The notes: generated from the sequence alone by a model not told the origin. Positions 48,850 through 61,107 are shown, numbered from the stretch's first letter. The stretch: 64,000 bases of DNA from Isoetes taiwanensis (GCA_021234155.1 JAJEKV010000032.1:12602283-12666282), one strand, 5' to 3'. Translations and numbers: made by a program.

Positions 48850-49420
48850 CGAATCCGCCCATTCTCCTGCTTCAAATCCAACCGAAAGAAAAACAAAACG
48901 AGCCCAAAAGATGGTGGACGGATGAATCCCTTCCGAAGAAGAAGAAAAAGGATTTGGATAGGTCAGATTTGAAGAACATCGGAAGTTTGAATTGGCCCAG
49001 CTTTGATTTTAGCCAAATAGAGGAAAAGGGACGAGATTTTTCTCAGAAAACGGATTTAGGCAACATGGATTTGCGCGAAGAATGGATGAAAAAAAGGGAA
49101 AGATCGTTCAGTATCGATGAATCAAGCAAGGGAGCCAGTTCTACGCCAAGCATGAGAGGAACTGTGTGCTATGTAGCACCGGAATATGGCGGAGGAGGAA
49201 TTTTAACAGAGAAATCAGACGTGTATAGTTTTGGAGTTGTTTTGCTTGTTATAATCTCCGGCAGACGACCGCTACAAGTTGTTGCTTCTTCCCGGATTGA
49301 ATTTGAAAGGGCCAATTTGATTTTCTGGGCTCGACAGTTGAATCAATCAGGCAATATCCTTGACCTGGTTGATCCGGCTCTGCAGAATTGTTTTTCTAAA
49401 GAACAAGTTTCTCTATGCAT
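48850..49420 (+). pseudogene. Receptor-like kinase fragment, C-lobe of kinase, 3' truncated
   Basis: Open reading from at least 48850: KRWWTDESLPKKKKKDLDRS, NWPSFDFSQIEEKGRDF, then kinase subdomains VIII-X: MRGTVCYVAPEYGGGG (APE), TEKSDVYSFGVVLLVIISGR (DVYSFG) and FWARQLNQSGNILDLVDPAL. Homology stops abruptly after EQVSLCINL at about 49420. The pattern matches the plant membrane receptor-like kinase group of At1g80870, including the WW-containing insert before the activation segment. Lost parts are the N-lobe, catalytic loop (HRD) and last subdomain. It is a truncated duplicate, not a working kinase; the donor gene is not in this window. Confidence 0.8.
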
Positions 49421-50045
49421 AAATTTGCTCTTCTTTGCCTCCATATATTGCCTCAAGTTCGACCCTCCATGGCTGAAATATCAAATTTTGTCCAGTGAAT
49501 ACCAAATTCCTTCTACCCTTTTGAATTCTCACCATCTCCGATCTGCTCCATCTATACCGCCTCATCTGGAGCAATTTTGGGTTCCAAACTTGAATTTTAA
49601 GCCAGATTCTGCCAAAGTTGTGTTGAAAACTCTTGAAACAGGGCAGATTGATCACAATTGCAATTGGCTCTGTTATTATTATCAATACTCTCAAATTCTG
49701 GATCCCAAACCCGAATTCTGGCTCGGATTTGGCTCCAATTCATGCTGGAAACTCCTAAAACAGGCCAAATGATCAGAAATTCATTCGAGATGTTTTTTTG
49801 CCTGAATATGAAGATCAGAGGGTACGACAGACAGATTTGGACAGTTTTTGCTTAACCTTCCCTTTGCCTTTTGCTCTACCCCGCTTTTCTGTGAGCCTAC
49901 TACCTGGGTTTTTCCTCCCACATGGGGATTTTTTTCATCCCGGTAGTAGGGACACATTGTATAGTATGTGTATTTTCGGTGTGGTTTTTATCTGCTTTAT
50001 GTAGTGCATGTACCATCTCATAGGGCAGTTTGGCCTTCGCAGATG
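49421..50045. other. Sequence after the kinase break, with a small hairpin
   Basis: The kinase frame stays open to 49772 but without kinase similarity. Two related segments (about 49605-49660 and 49715-49775: GAAAACTCTTGAAACAGG and GAAACTCCTAAAACAGGC) form a diverged direct repeat. At 49897-49951 CCTACTACC and GGTAGTAGG form the stem of an imperfect hairpin. Confidence 0.5.
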
Positions 50046-50512
50046 TTAAAATATATTTCTTTCCTTCCTTCCTCTTCTCCCCTTTCCTTCTTTTTTTCCT
50101 TTTCCTTTTTTCTCATTTCCTCTACATGTTTCCATTTTTTCTTTTCCTTTTTTTCCTTTTTCATACCCCTTTTTCCCTCCCCTTCCTTTCCATTCTCTTT
50201 TCCCCTTCCCATTTTTCCAGTTCGCTTTGCTCTTTCCCTTTCTCTTTTTTTTCTTTTCCATTTTCAATGCCTTTTTCCTTCTTGTTTTCTCCACTTTTTT
50301 CCTCTTTCCCTTTTTACAGTGCTTCTTTTCCTCTTTTTCTTTTTCTTGTGTCCTTTCCCCCTATTTTTTTCTTTTTCCCCTTCCCTTTTCCCCTCATTTT
50401 TTCTTTTCTCTCACCATTTTCCTCTTTCCTTATTTTCTTCCTTCTTCCCCTTTTCCCATGCCCTTCACTTTCTCCCTTTTCTCCTCCCTTTTCCCTTTCC
50501 CCTTAAGAGATG
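50046..50512 (+). repeat. Polypyrimidine tract 1
   Basis: About 470 bp composed almost only of C and T on the plus strand (TTTCC/CCTTTTT words) with rare purines and no fixed period. The overlapping Phe/Ser/Pro-rich ORFs are by-products of composition. Confidence 0.85.
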
Positions 50513-50699
50513 AAAGCATGACCAATCATAGTGGCGGAAAGTCGTGCAATAAATCTCGACATTCGTATGCAATCAAATGATCTTAACCATAAATATAAGT
50601 TGAGAACCTATAAATGATATGCTGTAGTAATGGGAGAAGAGAATAGAATAGAATAGAATATGATGAGAGCATTAATAATCCAAAAGTAATTCATTGTTA

Positions 50700-51373
50700 A
50701 AATATGTGACCCCCTTTCCCCTTCCTTTTTTTTCCTTTTTATTTCTACTTGGTCTCCCTCTAGTAAAAACTAGGGCTATTAATCTATCTTTTGTCCTTCC
50801 CTGCTTTTTCCATTTCCTTTTCTCCTTTTTGCTTTTTCCCTTTCTACTTTACTATTCCCTGCTTTTCCTTCTCCATTTTCGTTTTTACCTTTCCTTTTTT
50901 ACCTTTTTCCTCTTTCTCCTTCCATGTTTCCCACCCTTTTTCTATTCTTCTTTTTCCCTTTCTCTCTCCTTTTTGCTTTTCCCTCTTTTTTTCCCTTTCA
51001 TCCATCTTTTTCTCCCTTCCTCCCTCTCTTTTCCCTTTTGCCGTTGCTTTTTCTCCCTTTTTTGTTTTCCCTTTTCTCACCCCTTCCTTTTTCTTTTTCT
51101 ATTTTCCCATTACCAGATTTTCCCTTTTTCATTTTCCCCTTTCCCGCTTCCTCTTTTTAGTGCTGAATTGAATGAATCTTGGCCATTGACTTTTTTTCCC
51201 TTCCCTTTTGTCATTTTCTCCATCCCTTTTCCTGTTTCCTTCTACCATTTCCCACTTTTTTCCATTTTCCTTTTCCCGTTATCTCTTTTCTTTTTTCATT
51301 TTCCTCCTCCTTTTCCCCTTCTTTCCTTTTTTTCCCTTTCCCCCTCCTCTTTTCATTTTCCTTTCACTATATT
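50700..51373 (+). repeat. Polypyrimidine tract 2
   Basis: Same composition as 50046-50512, interrupted near 50760-50785 and 51165-51190 by mixed sequence containing AAACTAGGGC and TGAATTGAATGAATC. Tract 1 and tract 2 are separated by 190 bp of ordinary sequence with a short ATAGA run (50641-50658). Confidence 0.85.
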
Positions 51374-51854
51374 GACTATCAAATTGAGCGAATCTAAACC
51401 ATCAAATTGAAGCAACAATCAAGATGCAATTTTGATTGAAGACACGCACACATCATCTTCACCATTAAGTCAATCAAATACTCATCATCCAAATTAGGGT
51501 GAGATCCAAATGCAAGACTTACACTAATAATTTCATAATATAAAAAAAGATGCATGGGCAACATGCTGAAACTAAGGGCCAACTTCAAGCTGCTTTGATT
51601 CGGTATAGCTTTTCACATTTTGGTGCACCAGAGGGGGAGCAGTTCTTGGCACACATGTATTGATTATCGTACCTAACAATATTTAGAACAACTTTAGAGA
51701 TTATGAGTTTCTAGCGGGGCTAATAGGTTAAGTTTTTGAGAATGTGTATGGTCATTTTGTGGTTGTTTTTTTTTATAATATCTTAGGTTTCAGAAGTCAT
51801 TAGAAGAATTTTTTCAGCAAGAGACTTGTTTCCTACAGCCAGATCTTACCCCAA

Positions 51855-52090
51855 GTGTGTAAGATAAGAAGGTTTTCTGCACCTACTCCAAGTCATCCCA
51901 GGTGGCAAAAAATATTACCAAGCCCCAAACTTCGACCCCGTATAAGAGAACAAGCTCTACAACTCTACTTTATGACTGTTGCTCTGCATGACATACATTG
52001 CTTTTATAAGAGAACAAGCTCTACAACTACAACTCTACTTTATGACTGTTGCTCTGCATGACATACATTGCTTTCTAGCTTATTGTGATG
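51855..52090 (-). mobile_element. LINE fragment with internal 60-bp tandem duplication
   Basis: The minus strand reads as VELVLLYGVEVWGLV, matching VEPVLLYGAEVWG of the LINE at 18547-20091. AGAGAACAAGCTCTACAACT... to ...GACATACATTGCTTT is present twice (51947-52006 and 52009-52073), the second with an extra ACAACT. Confidence 0.7.
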
Positions 52091-55000
52091 TGTAGTCTAA
52101 TGGAAGGGGCAATTGCGATCTGATGAGTTCTCTATCACTTAGAAAGAATGATGGAAGAGGCAATTACAATTTGAATGATTATGTATGCTTTGCCCAAGAG
52201 GAGCAGACGAAGATTAGATTTACTGCAAGTTCTTCCAAGCTATTAGACATGAATTCGTGATGCTAGATTGGAGGGACAAGTTGAGCACATTCACTTTAAG
52301 AGAAAATCATTGTGTACCCATGCCCATAAAAATCTAGGAAGCAATGATGAGTTAAAGCATCCATTGTACCTCAACTAAGCACAATTAAATACACATTGTA
52401 CCTCAAATAAAATAACGCATGAGGGGGACCAAATGAAAAATCCCCACATAGCTTGGTACATTCATTCCGTAGGAAAATAGTTTATGAAAAGAAAATGGAC
52501 AGCTCTAACAACCACTGATTGATCTTTTAGATATAAAACAATAAAACTTCCAACAGCCCATTCTAAATAGGCATTGTTGGGAATTTGTGATAAAATGACG
52601 TTAATCTACAAGATGTTTAATAACACCATCTCTCGATGCTTGTGAGCATGCTTCAATCAACCATATGTAAAAATACAATCGTTACCAGACAAGGAAAATG
52701 CTGGTGCACATTACGATGGCATTTGCTCATGTTTTTCCAAAGCTGTATTAATTAGTGACCATATATAGAATCGGAAGGAGGAAAGGAAATAAGAGCAAAC
52801 GTACTAATCTTAGAAGCAAGCAACGGAATGAGAGCAAATTTAGTATTAGTGTTAGGAAACTTTTTAAAAAATCTCTAATGTTCAATTCCTATTTGGAAAT
52901 TAGTATCATCAAAAGCTACCAAAATTCCTGCCATGCGCTAACTCGAAATTTCAACCCGGTTGGTTCCGGAAATTTTTTGGTTCATCATGCCATTGCTTTT
53001 GCTTTGGGTTTGCGATACTAATCTAGGAAGGAAGAAAAATAACAGGGATATTAATTCTACTATTCTAAAAGAGTATCCTCTCCATTTAGTGCCTAGAATA
53101 AATCTATTAATACATACCTCAAGAAGATCCAACAAAAGATTCGATTTTATGCATCTGTCTCCTCCATCAAGACAAAAACACGAGGGTGTTCCTCCATGAA
53201 CTATACATGTCAACATCTATTTGCACGCTTGAGCATGACAAGAACGTGCATCTTTGGAGGATCACGTGTTCAATCATGATGAAAGTTGCAAAATTGAGCC
53301 ACCGTGCTTACTCCAACCGGAAAAATTGTACAGAAAGAATTGAAATGTGAAGTGCATATGGAGAACAAGGAACCTGCAAGCGTGTTGAACAGAACATCTT
53401 CAATTGAGAACCAGCTAGCTATTGAAAGAAATGACAAACAAATTTTCAGCAAGATCAGATCTTAGCATTGAAGTATTCGTCTTTGTGAAGACAAGCCTCC
53501 AACAATCCTAATACAAGGGGTATGTTTCCACCTAGAACCCCAGAAAAGCAGATCTATACAGATCATGGGTACAGGATTAATCCAGTCCAATGGCAACATA
53601 CCCCCTGAATTAGGAGCGCTGGAGTCTTGAGTAAGGAAGATACCCTTGGAAGCAAGAAATATAGTCCTGCATAGTGGGGCAGATCTTTTCGAAAGCTACA
53701 TGTATGTCCAATCCCACCCAAGATTTTACAGAACTTAAGGAACTCAGAAATAAAGTTTGCTACGAAGATGTGGCAGATCTATCTAGACACAGAAAGTATA
53801 ATGGTTCCTTCCAGATCAAAGACGACCCAGATCCAGAAACTGGATAGAAATATAGATCTTTGGAAGCTGGAAATATGAATTGGGACTGATTTGTTCATAT
53901 CAACCAGCAAAAAGAGTGCTCGCTTTTATCTGGTATACCGCTTTTTAAAGCCATTTCTGCAAAAGTAGAACGTGCAAAATAATGCCCCTGTATAAAGTAG
54001 TATGAAGCCGGCTTTCTGAAATTTCTAGGGGCCATGTCTTAGCACGGCATAACAAACAGAAGAGGCCGGTCTACAGGACAGGAAGAGAAGAATTTACAGA
54101 GAAGAGGCCAAATAGAGCTATAAATTGTAGGCTGTATACACGAATACCTACAGAAAAGAAAAAGGAAGAAATATTGGCACCCAAATATTGTCATATCACT
54201 AGTTGTCACAGTCATGGCAACAAGGGCAAGTATGATGCACTCAGCTATGTTCATTAAAATAAGACTAAATTTACAGCTTGCACTTGAAGCAATCAACAAA
54301 AGGCACCTGTCAATGGCAGAATTTTGGGGCGTATAAGTACTAGCTTCTTGGATCTTTCACTCCAACAATTTATTCTATAGTTTAGTTTAAGATATATCTA
54401 TTCCGATAAATATTTGGCTGTGACTTATTTACAGCATCATTTTAACTAGAATATACAGCCAGGCCCCATAGTGGACAGAAAATTTTAATATTTAATCCAA
54501 CTCAAACATCTTATCAGTTTGTGAAACTAGTCCCTACTTTCTTGATATATTAATAATAAACTCCTGATCGATCTAGATCATGTTGAATGTAGCAAAACTA
54601 CTATATTTTAAATATATTAGGAAGCATAACCAATCTAGTCAGAAAGGATAACGAACTATGTAATAATATGGAATCAGAGCTGTTGAAAAACAGAAAAAAC
54701 ATAACTTGAGATCAGAATTGTCCAGCACTCAACTTGGATCCCATTCTGCAACAACCTGGCATTCATAACAAATTACAGAGAGCAGAAAACGCAAAACACC
54801 CATCAAGTTTTCTAGTTCAGATATGAATGCGCCATGTTCCTCCATGCAACATTAATGAAAAGACGTAGAGGGTTTTGGTGAGGGGTCAATTTGTCTGAGG
54901 TAAGGAAAGGGAGGTGCAGGGTTTCAGAGTTTAGGGTTCACTTTTGACGAAGAAGGAAAAAGGAAACAGGATGGAGACAATCAAACCGAAACGAAAAGAC

Positions 55001-55640
55001 AGGGAACAGGGGTTAAGTTAGGGGGTCATTTTCTACACTAAAAAATGGCCTTTCAGATCTGTTGGAGGACAAGGGCGCAGGGAACTTACTGCAGAGCGAG
55101 GGCGCCAACTTTAAGCGCCATTCCGGTCTGTCGTGTTTGCAGCTTCAATCCGCCTTGGAAACCCTAATTATACTCTCCTGCAGAACAGAGAACTGGGTTT
55201 CCTCGTATTCCGATATCCGATGGTATCAGATGACAGATCTGTTGGACGAATCCCAATGCAATTTTTTTGCCCACCTCTCAACCTCATCACGGGATTCCCT
55301 GAAAATTTTACTGTGCCAGCCAAAAGAGAAAAAGGTAAGATTTTGCCACTGAGAAAATATTTTTGTTGTCTAGTAAATTCCAAAATGCAAAAGAGCATGT
55401 ATATTGAAGCACTTTCCGGGATTGAATACTTTGCCATGTTTCGGATAATGATTGGACCAGAAGGCAGAATGTTCCATACGTGATTTTTACCTTGTTAGGA
55501 AAATAGCCTAATGTAGTGAATGTATTTGCATTGCAGAAATATCATTAACCTTTGTCACTTTCAAGATATAATATCGATTTAGTATAGTTAATTTTACTTT
55601 CTACTTCAACGGAATCTCATGACCCTTTGGCTCATTTTGT
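52091..55640. other. Long intergenic stretch
   Basis: No gene, RNA gene or element was recognised. Overlapping short ORFs near 55062-55483 in both strands show no family features. Confidence 0.45.
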
Positions 55641-55646
55641 ACTAGG

Positions 55647-55737
55647 TAATTTGAAGGAAGAAAGGCTTTACGCATTGTAAAAGCCTTGGCGCGCCGCCAA
55701 GGCCTTTACAACCGTAAAGCCTCGTGTCTTCAAATTA
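55647..55737. repeat. GC-rich palindrome, 91 bp
   Basis: Arms TAATTTGAAG, AGGCTTTACG, TTGTAAA and GCCTTGGCG pair with CGCCAAGGC, TTTACAA, CGTAAAGCCT and CTTCAAATTA around a centre near 55691. The stem is almost complete with a few bulges. Could be a small foldback element or a hairpin RNA source. Confidence 0.8.
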
Positions 55738-56701
55738 GCAAGCGTAATGACCATTAGGCTTAAATTTCCACACCCCTGTTGTGCGCGAGATTTTCTTAAT
55801 CGTCCATTGCCCTTATTCAGGCTTTGAATCCCCTGTTCTGGTCTATTTAATCTCCTGTTCCAGTTTTTTGCTCAAGAAGTGGTCTGTTGAAGAGATTTTT
55901 TGCTCGAAAAAAGGTCTATTGAACAAAATAGACGTTTAAGGAGTGGATTAGGAGAAGGAAACTAGTTGAATTTTGTGTTCATGAGGCAGGGGATTCGATG
56001 GTTCTATCAAACTTCAAAGATTTTATCCTGCCTTCACCAAAAGCAGGTTGAGCAGTTGAGACAAAACTCTTAGGTTTTGATTTTGAGGCTTGGTTCAAAA
56101 ACTGGTTGCTCAGAATGGAGATTTGCGCCTCAGCTCCGGCAAGTCCAACATCCTAGCAAAAGAATAACCTTTTCTTATTGTTGTGCTTTGCATGTTCTTA
56201 TCCACATAAGAAGCCCTTTAGGCCTACAGCATGACAATCCCTCCTATTTTATAGACAATTATAAAACCCTCCTATTTTGTTGAAATTATTAATATATACA
56301 CACTCTACTTATATAAATCATAACAGCAGCAACAAGCACCTAGCCCTTACACAACATAATAAAAGTCTCCAACATTGTGAAGATCCCTTCTACTTTTTCA
56401 GGCTTTGAAGATAGCTTGATCTCATCCATATTATATAGTAAATCTCCAAATATAAAGTTGTGCAAGTAAGTCGTTGTCACTTCTCAAACCGCATCTTTTT
56501 TATAGCGCATGTATTTGCTTACACAACAAGCACCATGTAGCTTTTGTGTTTAGATTCCACCTTTGCCTGCATAATAAGCATTCTTCCTTTCTTGTTCTAT
56601 ATTGCTTTTCGAACTCTTTTAAGATTCTATACGGATCTCAATGTCATAACTGGGACTATTAAGTATGTAGACCTACTTGGGGCTTTCCATAGACAAGAAG
56701 T
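55738..56701. other. Upstream flank of the cysteine-rich protein gene
   Basis: AT-rich with repeated AAGCACC/ACACAACA words near 56340 and 56520. The promoter of the downstream gene is expected in its last few hundred bases; no TATA box was identified with confidence. Confidence 0.4.
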
Positions 56702-57766
56702 ATGGCACAGCTCCTTTGCCTTCTAACACTTTTGTTTCTTATCCATCTCAATCCAATGGCTATGGCTGACACCACCCCTGCAGATGTACCAACAAGTTAA
56801 GAAATCTATGCAACATGTTTGATGTTATTTATATTGATCAAAACTTGATTTTTCTTACACAGAACATGATCATAATTTTGCATCACAACGCGCCTGTTTT
56901 AGAGCAATGAGGGGACGAGGGAGAGGTTTGCCCAAGATCTGCCCACATGGCTATGAGGAGGATGGCAACAAGTGCTATCTTCCTTGCAACAAAGGCTATA
57001 CAGGCAAGCAAGAGATGTGCCTAATGAGCTGCCCTCCAGGATTTGCAGACACTGGATTATCATGCACAAACATGTGGGCTAAAGGTTGTTGTTGTCAAGG
57101 TTGTTGTGATTTATGTCCGGATGACCATATGGACATTGGTTGCCTTTGTGCTAAGAACGTCCATAAGGACACCCACCCTAGACAACCGGGAGTCAATATG
57201 GTGTGCCCTCCTGGACAGGTATATTTAAATTAGCTTATTTTCCCTTATATATGAGTTCATATTAAAGTGTAACGTGATATTTGATATAGGATGAAAGTGA
57301 AGGAGTGTGCTACCCAGAGTGTAGCAATGGAGAAATTGGGCTTGGACCAGTGTGTTTGGACAAGAGGCACCTTGAAGAGGTTGATCCTGATAAGAAATTT
57401 CCATATCAATGTGATCATGTAGGTATTTTCCACGGCATGGACGAGGAGACATGTCACTTTGTGAACAAAGAGATCCGGAATGCTACTGGTTTGAGTAATG
57501 CATGTGTAGCTGCAGTTCTAGGATCTGCTGTAATGCCAGTTTTGAGGTTGGAGGCTGCGGCGAGTATATGTGGTTCTCATTTATCTGAAGCTGTTGCGGC
57601 TATCAACAATATCCTCAAGTATTCCGGTGCTCGAAGTTGTAATCCTTCTGCCCAAGATATATGCTCTTCTGCCTCTACAAATTGCGCCAATGGAAGTTGT
57701 CGCAGACCATATTGGTCGGGTAATATAATGGCAAGAAATGAGGTGAATTTTTTTCGTAATGCCTAA
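56702..57766 (+). CDS. Secreted cysteine-rich protein, three exons
   Basis: Exons 56702-56795, 56863-57218 and 57290-57766 (donors GTTAAG and GTATAT, acceptors TTACACAG and GATATAG) give one frame of 308 residues. Residues 1-22 (MAQLLCLLTLLFLIHLNPMA) form a typical signal peptide, so the protein should enter the secretory pathway. The middle is dense in cysteine: ICPHGYEEDGNKCYLPCNKG, SCPPGFADTGLSCTN, GCCCQGCCDLCPDD, then MVCPPGQ and VCYPECSNG, spacing like small disulfide modules. The C-terminal 120 residues have fewer cysteines (NATGLSNACVAAVLGSAVMP). I recognise the style (CPxGYxxxGxxC units) but no named plant family. Defence, wall or developmental roles are guesses. All exons are open and splice phases agree, so it looks functional. 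Confidence 0.75.
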
Positions 57767-57969
57767 AATTGAGGCTTCCTTTTGATTAGATCCAACAATG
57801 CACTACTACAAAGAAGTGCCTATAGTACACTTGCCAAATTTCCTTGTTAATATATAGGATATAAAATATAGATGCTATTATAGTTCTTTTCAAAATAACA
57901 TATATCTATTTATGGTACTATTCATTTATTTTTATGATGGTTCGTATGTATATGTAGAGTTGAAGATAG

Positions 57970-58112
57970 ATATGTAGGTAGGTAGGTGGATAGGTAGGTG
58001 GATAGAAATTTTAATGTTTACGAAGGTGATGTTATTTGGGTGCATCTTACCATTTTATCCCCGTGGATATTAAAGTCTTTTATCTACCTACCTACCTACC
58101 TACCTACATATC
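57970..58112. repeat. Inverted GTAG/CTAC microsatellites
   Basis: GATATGTAGGTAGGTAGGTG at 57969 and CTACCTACCTACCTACATAT ending 58112 face each other across about 75 bp and could form a hairpin. Confidence 0.75.
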
Positions 58113-58734
58113 AAGATTAATACGAAGTTGTAATTTTGACATTAATCTCATTGTTACATCTTCTTATTGCCGAATATTGGTCTTCAATCCCATGAATACC
58201 TTAAGGTTGAGGGCCATTGGATAAGGAAACCTAACTCCAAAGTACTATGTTTACACAAATCTCTAAACCAAAAAAAGCACAATGTATAGTAGGTTTTTTG
58301 TCCACAATAATAGAACCTGGGCAAATCCAATGGGCATAAAAAATTATTTGGATATTCTTATTGGCCTCTACCTTCGCACTTTCATCATGCATAAATCTTC
58401 ACCAACACATATGTAAAAAGCAACAAAAGTACAAAAGCTATACATACATCCAAAATAGCATTGTTGTAGCATCACCTTTTCAATACTAGATTTTATCACC
58501 GCAAAATTACACAAGACATAGACATGGATGGTACAACCTATCAACTCGATAGCATTTTGAAAAGTTTGAGATAGCTTGAGACTGTGGAAGACTCAGGCAA
58601 AATTTTGCCTTGGTGAGAAATCCATATCGTCACAAGGTTCAATCGGACTAATCGGTATTAGATGCCACCATATTAGCTAATCATCCAATGATGACAAAAA
58701 ACAACTCGATAACATGAAAAACTCTAGAGACAAC

Positions 58735-58736
<2 letters not shown>

Positions 58737-58820
<84 letters not shown>
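58737..58820 (+). repeat. (GATA)21 microsatellite
   Basis: Perfect tetranucleotide repeat of 21 units. Confidence 0.97.
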
Positions 58821-58821
<1 letters not shown>

Positions 58822-58859
58822 TATTTTTACGAAAGCAAGAGAGTACAAGAAAGGACCGT

Positions 58860-59890
58860 GGATTTCACTCTCAGCACCCACGTTAAGAAGGTCTTTTGCA
58901 GCTGCTCCAACTCATTCTAGGTAGCAAGGGACACTACCGGGCCCTAGACTTCCACCTTATATAGAAGAATCCACCAAGACCATAAATAAGTGTGACTGAT
59001 GGGCTCAGTTAACCTCTGTTTTATAACTATTGTTCTGCATTGCATACAATGCGTTCTAGCCCATTGTCACTCGTAACTGGATGGAAGTGTCCCAGTACAT
59101 GGAAGCAAGAAGTTCCACTACCAAATACTTGTAGGTGGGCATTAGCTCCACATTTTGCCCTCGGTAAATGAATGACGGAGGCCTTGGCTAATGTATGGAT
59201 GAGATTTGACAGATTGATACAAATGTCACTGGCCTAGTAGAATGTGTTCAGGGCATCCAAATGGCACTACATGTCTTCCGAAATGTAAGCTAGGAGGTCT
59301 ACATCATCAGCATATGTGAATTGCCTGGTGATTGGTGCAAAAGTTGAGCTCCACCACCTCCATTGTCAGCAAGGCTGCTTTTCAGCTGATCACTGTCGAG
59401 TCCAAACAGTGTTGGGGAGGGAGAGCTTATGTGGCAGACCCCAATGCTGGTATCAAATGGTCGGCATGTCTCATATAGCCTGTATATTGCATTCTACAAA
59501 TCCGGGTCACTTGCCTTGTAGATGGGAGCTATTCGAGAATACTGGCTAGTAGTTTTATAAACATCGAACTGATTATGATTGTTCAGTAATTGGCCTGGCA
59601 ATGTGGGTCACCTGCCTTGTAGATGGGAATAACGCTAGTAGTGTTCCATTGGAGGCAGAAGCCACTATATAATGCCCTGTGAACAAGGCAGTTAGAATCG
59701 ATACCATGGATGGCCCTGCCCACTTAAGCGACTCTGCCTGCATACTGTCTTCAAGTCTGCCGCTTTCTTATAGGGAAGATGTTATAAGCCCAGAACAACA
59801 TCTGCCTCTGTCATTTCTAGAGGGGCGTTACTGCTCGAGCGCGCGCCCTAAGGATTATAAAGCTGCTGTAAGTATTGCTCCCACTTGTCG
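58860..59890 (-). mobile_element. Degraded LINE fragment
   Basis: Minus strand, frames broken: TTSVIPIYKAGDP and SSMFIKLLASILE (about 59600), YADDVDLLAY catalytic block (about 59300), and the C-terminal segment parallel to 19050-19400 (AAGGTCTTTTGCAGCTGCTC, TACTTGTAGGTGGGCATTAG). It is the same family as the LINE at 18547-20091 and ends near the start of the palindrome complex. Confidence 0.75.
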
Positions 59891-59894
59891 AAAG

Positions 59895-60423
59895 TGATTA
59901 TCACTAGGGTGTTTCCTCGAAAACCCGAAAGGGCGAGGTTTTTTAATCCCGGTAATAAGCTCTCTGCAGGTACACTTAACCGACATCTGTAGAATTTTTT
60001 TGGGGTCCAGATGATATAACTGGATATTCCCTGTATATTTTCATTGTGGGTAGCTTGCAAATATCGATCCGAGGGCTTGGATCGATGGGATTCTAGAATG
60101 GGGCTCGCATGAAAACGACAAAAACCTCCCGAATAGAAGAGAACTTCCTTATCAAAACGGGATCGAGGACGAAGGTCAAAGGATTATGGCTAAAGAAGAG
60201 GCAAGGCTGAGAAAGGACATGCCACAACATGAAAGAAATGCCAAATTGGTCAATCCAAGCAGGGAGAAGCCCCTCCCCTGCATGGTTTCATTCATCTCAG
60301 CAGAATTCTATAATGGTTGAGAGTGGGTAGCTGCATATTTGCAAGCTACCCACAATGAAAATATACAGGGAATATCCAGTTATATCATCTGGACCCCAAA
60401 AAAATTCTACAGATGTCGGTTAA
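59895..60423. repeat. Palindrome with about 87-bp arms
   Basis: Segment 59976-60062 pairs almost perfectly with 60338-60423: TGTAGAATTTTTTTGGGGTC and GTGGGTAGCTTGCAAAT against their inverses. The 275-bp loop (60063-60337) is a copy of the dispersed GCATGC-rich family, found again at 61730-61970. 59895-59975 carries TCCTCGAAAACCCGAAAGGG, repeated at 60887 and inverted at 61285. Confidence 0.85.
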
Positions 60424-60425
60424 GT

Positions 60426-61076
60426 CGATCCCATCGATCCAAGCCCTCATGGTGTCTAGAGGGGGCGAGCATGCATGTCTTGCATGCATGCATGCGGTGC
60501 ATGCCTTCTCTGGTTGGGAGATCGCTATATTAATCGAGGTTCTTCATCAATGTCTCATCAACGCTTCCTCTTCTCTCTCAGCAGTACCTTATTCTCTATT
60601 CTTTGAAACCCACCCTCCCCCCCTTAGTTGTTTAATGTATTTGTCGCCTGGCACGCGCGACCAGCCCCTCTATTTGAAGAGGTTTTTGTTTTGTTATCGC
60701 GTGGCATACGTGATCAGCCCCTCCACTTTGGGAGGTTTGTTTTGTCATATTTGTTCTAGTGTTGGTGATGTGCAGGTACAGGTTGGCAAGTGGGAGCAGC
60801 TTCGACTTCTTTATTCGTGGGTTTTGGGAGCGAATTCTCAGCCTTACGTTTGTCTAAGCCCCTTACTGAAGGTTTATCACTAGGGTTTTTCCTCGAAAAC
60901 CCAAAAGGGTGGGGTTTTTTAATCCCGGTGATAAGCCTTCGACAGGTACACAAACCAAACATCTATTAGCATTGTATTTCATGGGGTCCAAGTTGTATAA
61001 TTGGACATTCCCTTTATTTTTCTTCGTGGGTAGTTCGCATGTGTGCGGCTACCCACTATCCACCATTGTAGAAAAT
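60426..61076 (+). repeat. Left arm of a 650-bp palindrome
   Basis: Pairs with 61108-61760 in reverse at a level close to identity, including AGCATGCATGTCTTGCATGC, TTTTAATCCCGGTGATAAGC and the inner end CCACCATTGTAGAAAAT. The spacer is only 31 bp. Confidence 0.9.
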
Positions 61077-61107
61077 CAATAGATAGGCTTCTCATTCATC
61101 TCAGCAG

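Noticed and set aside
50030-51410. Several overlapping 100-238-codon ORFs
   Set aside because: They consist of Phe, Ser, Pro and Leu in all three frames and arise from polypyrimidine composition.
55215-55235. ATGGTATCAGATGAC as a second LTR primer-binding site
   Set aside because: Only ten bases match the tRNA-complementary sequence, and there is no LTR-like end or retrotransposon coding sequence nearby.
60339-60533. Repeated ORF starting MQATHNENIQGISS on both sides of the palindrome (59848-60060 and 60339-60533)
   Set aside because: The two are the same inverted-repeat arm; the open frame is a consequence of the palindrome and ends in unrelated sequence.
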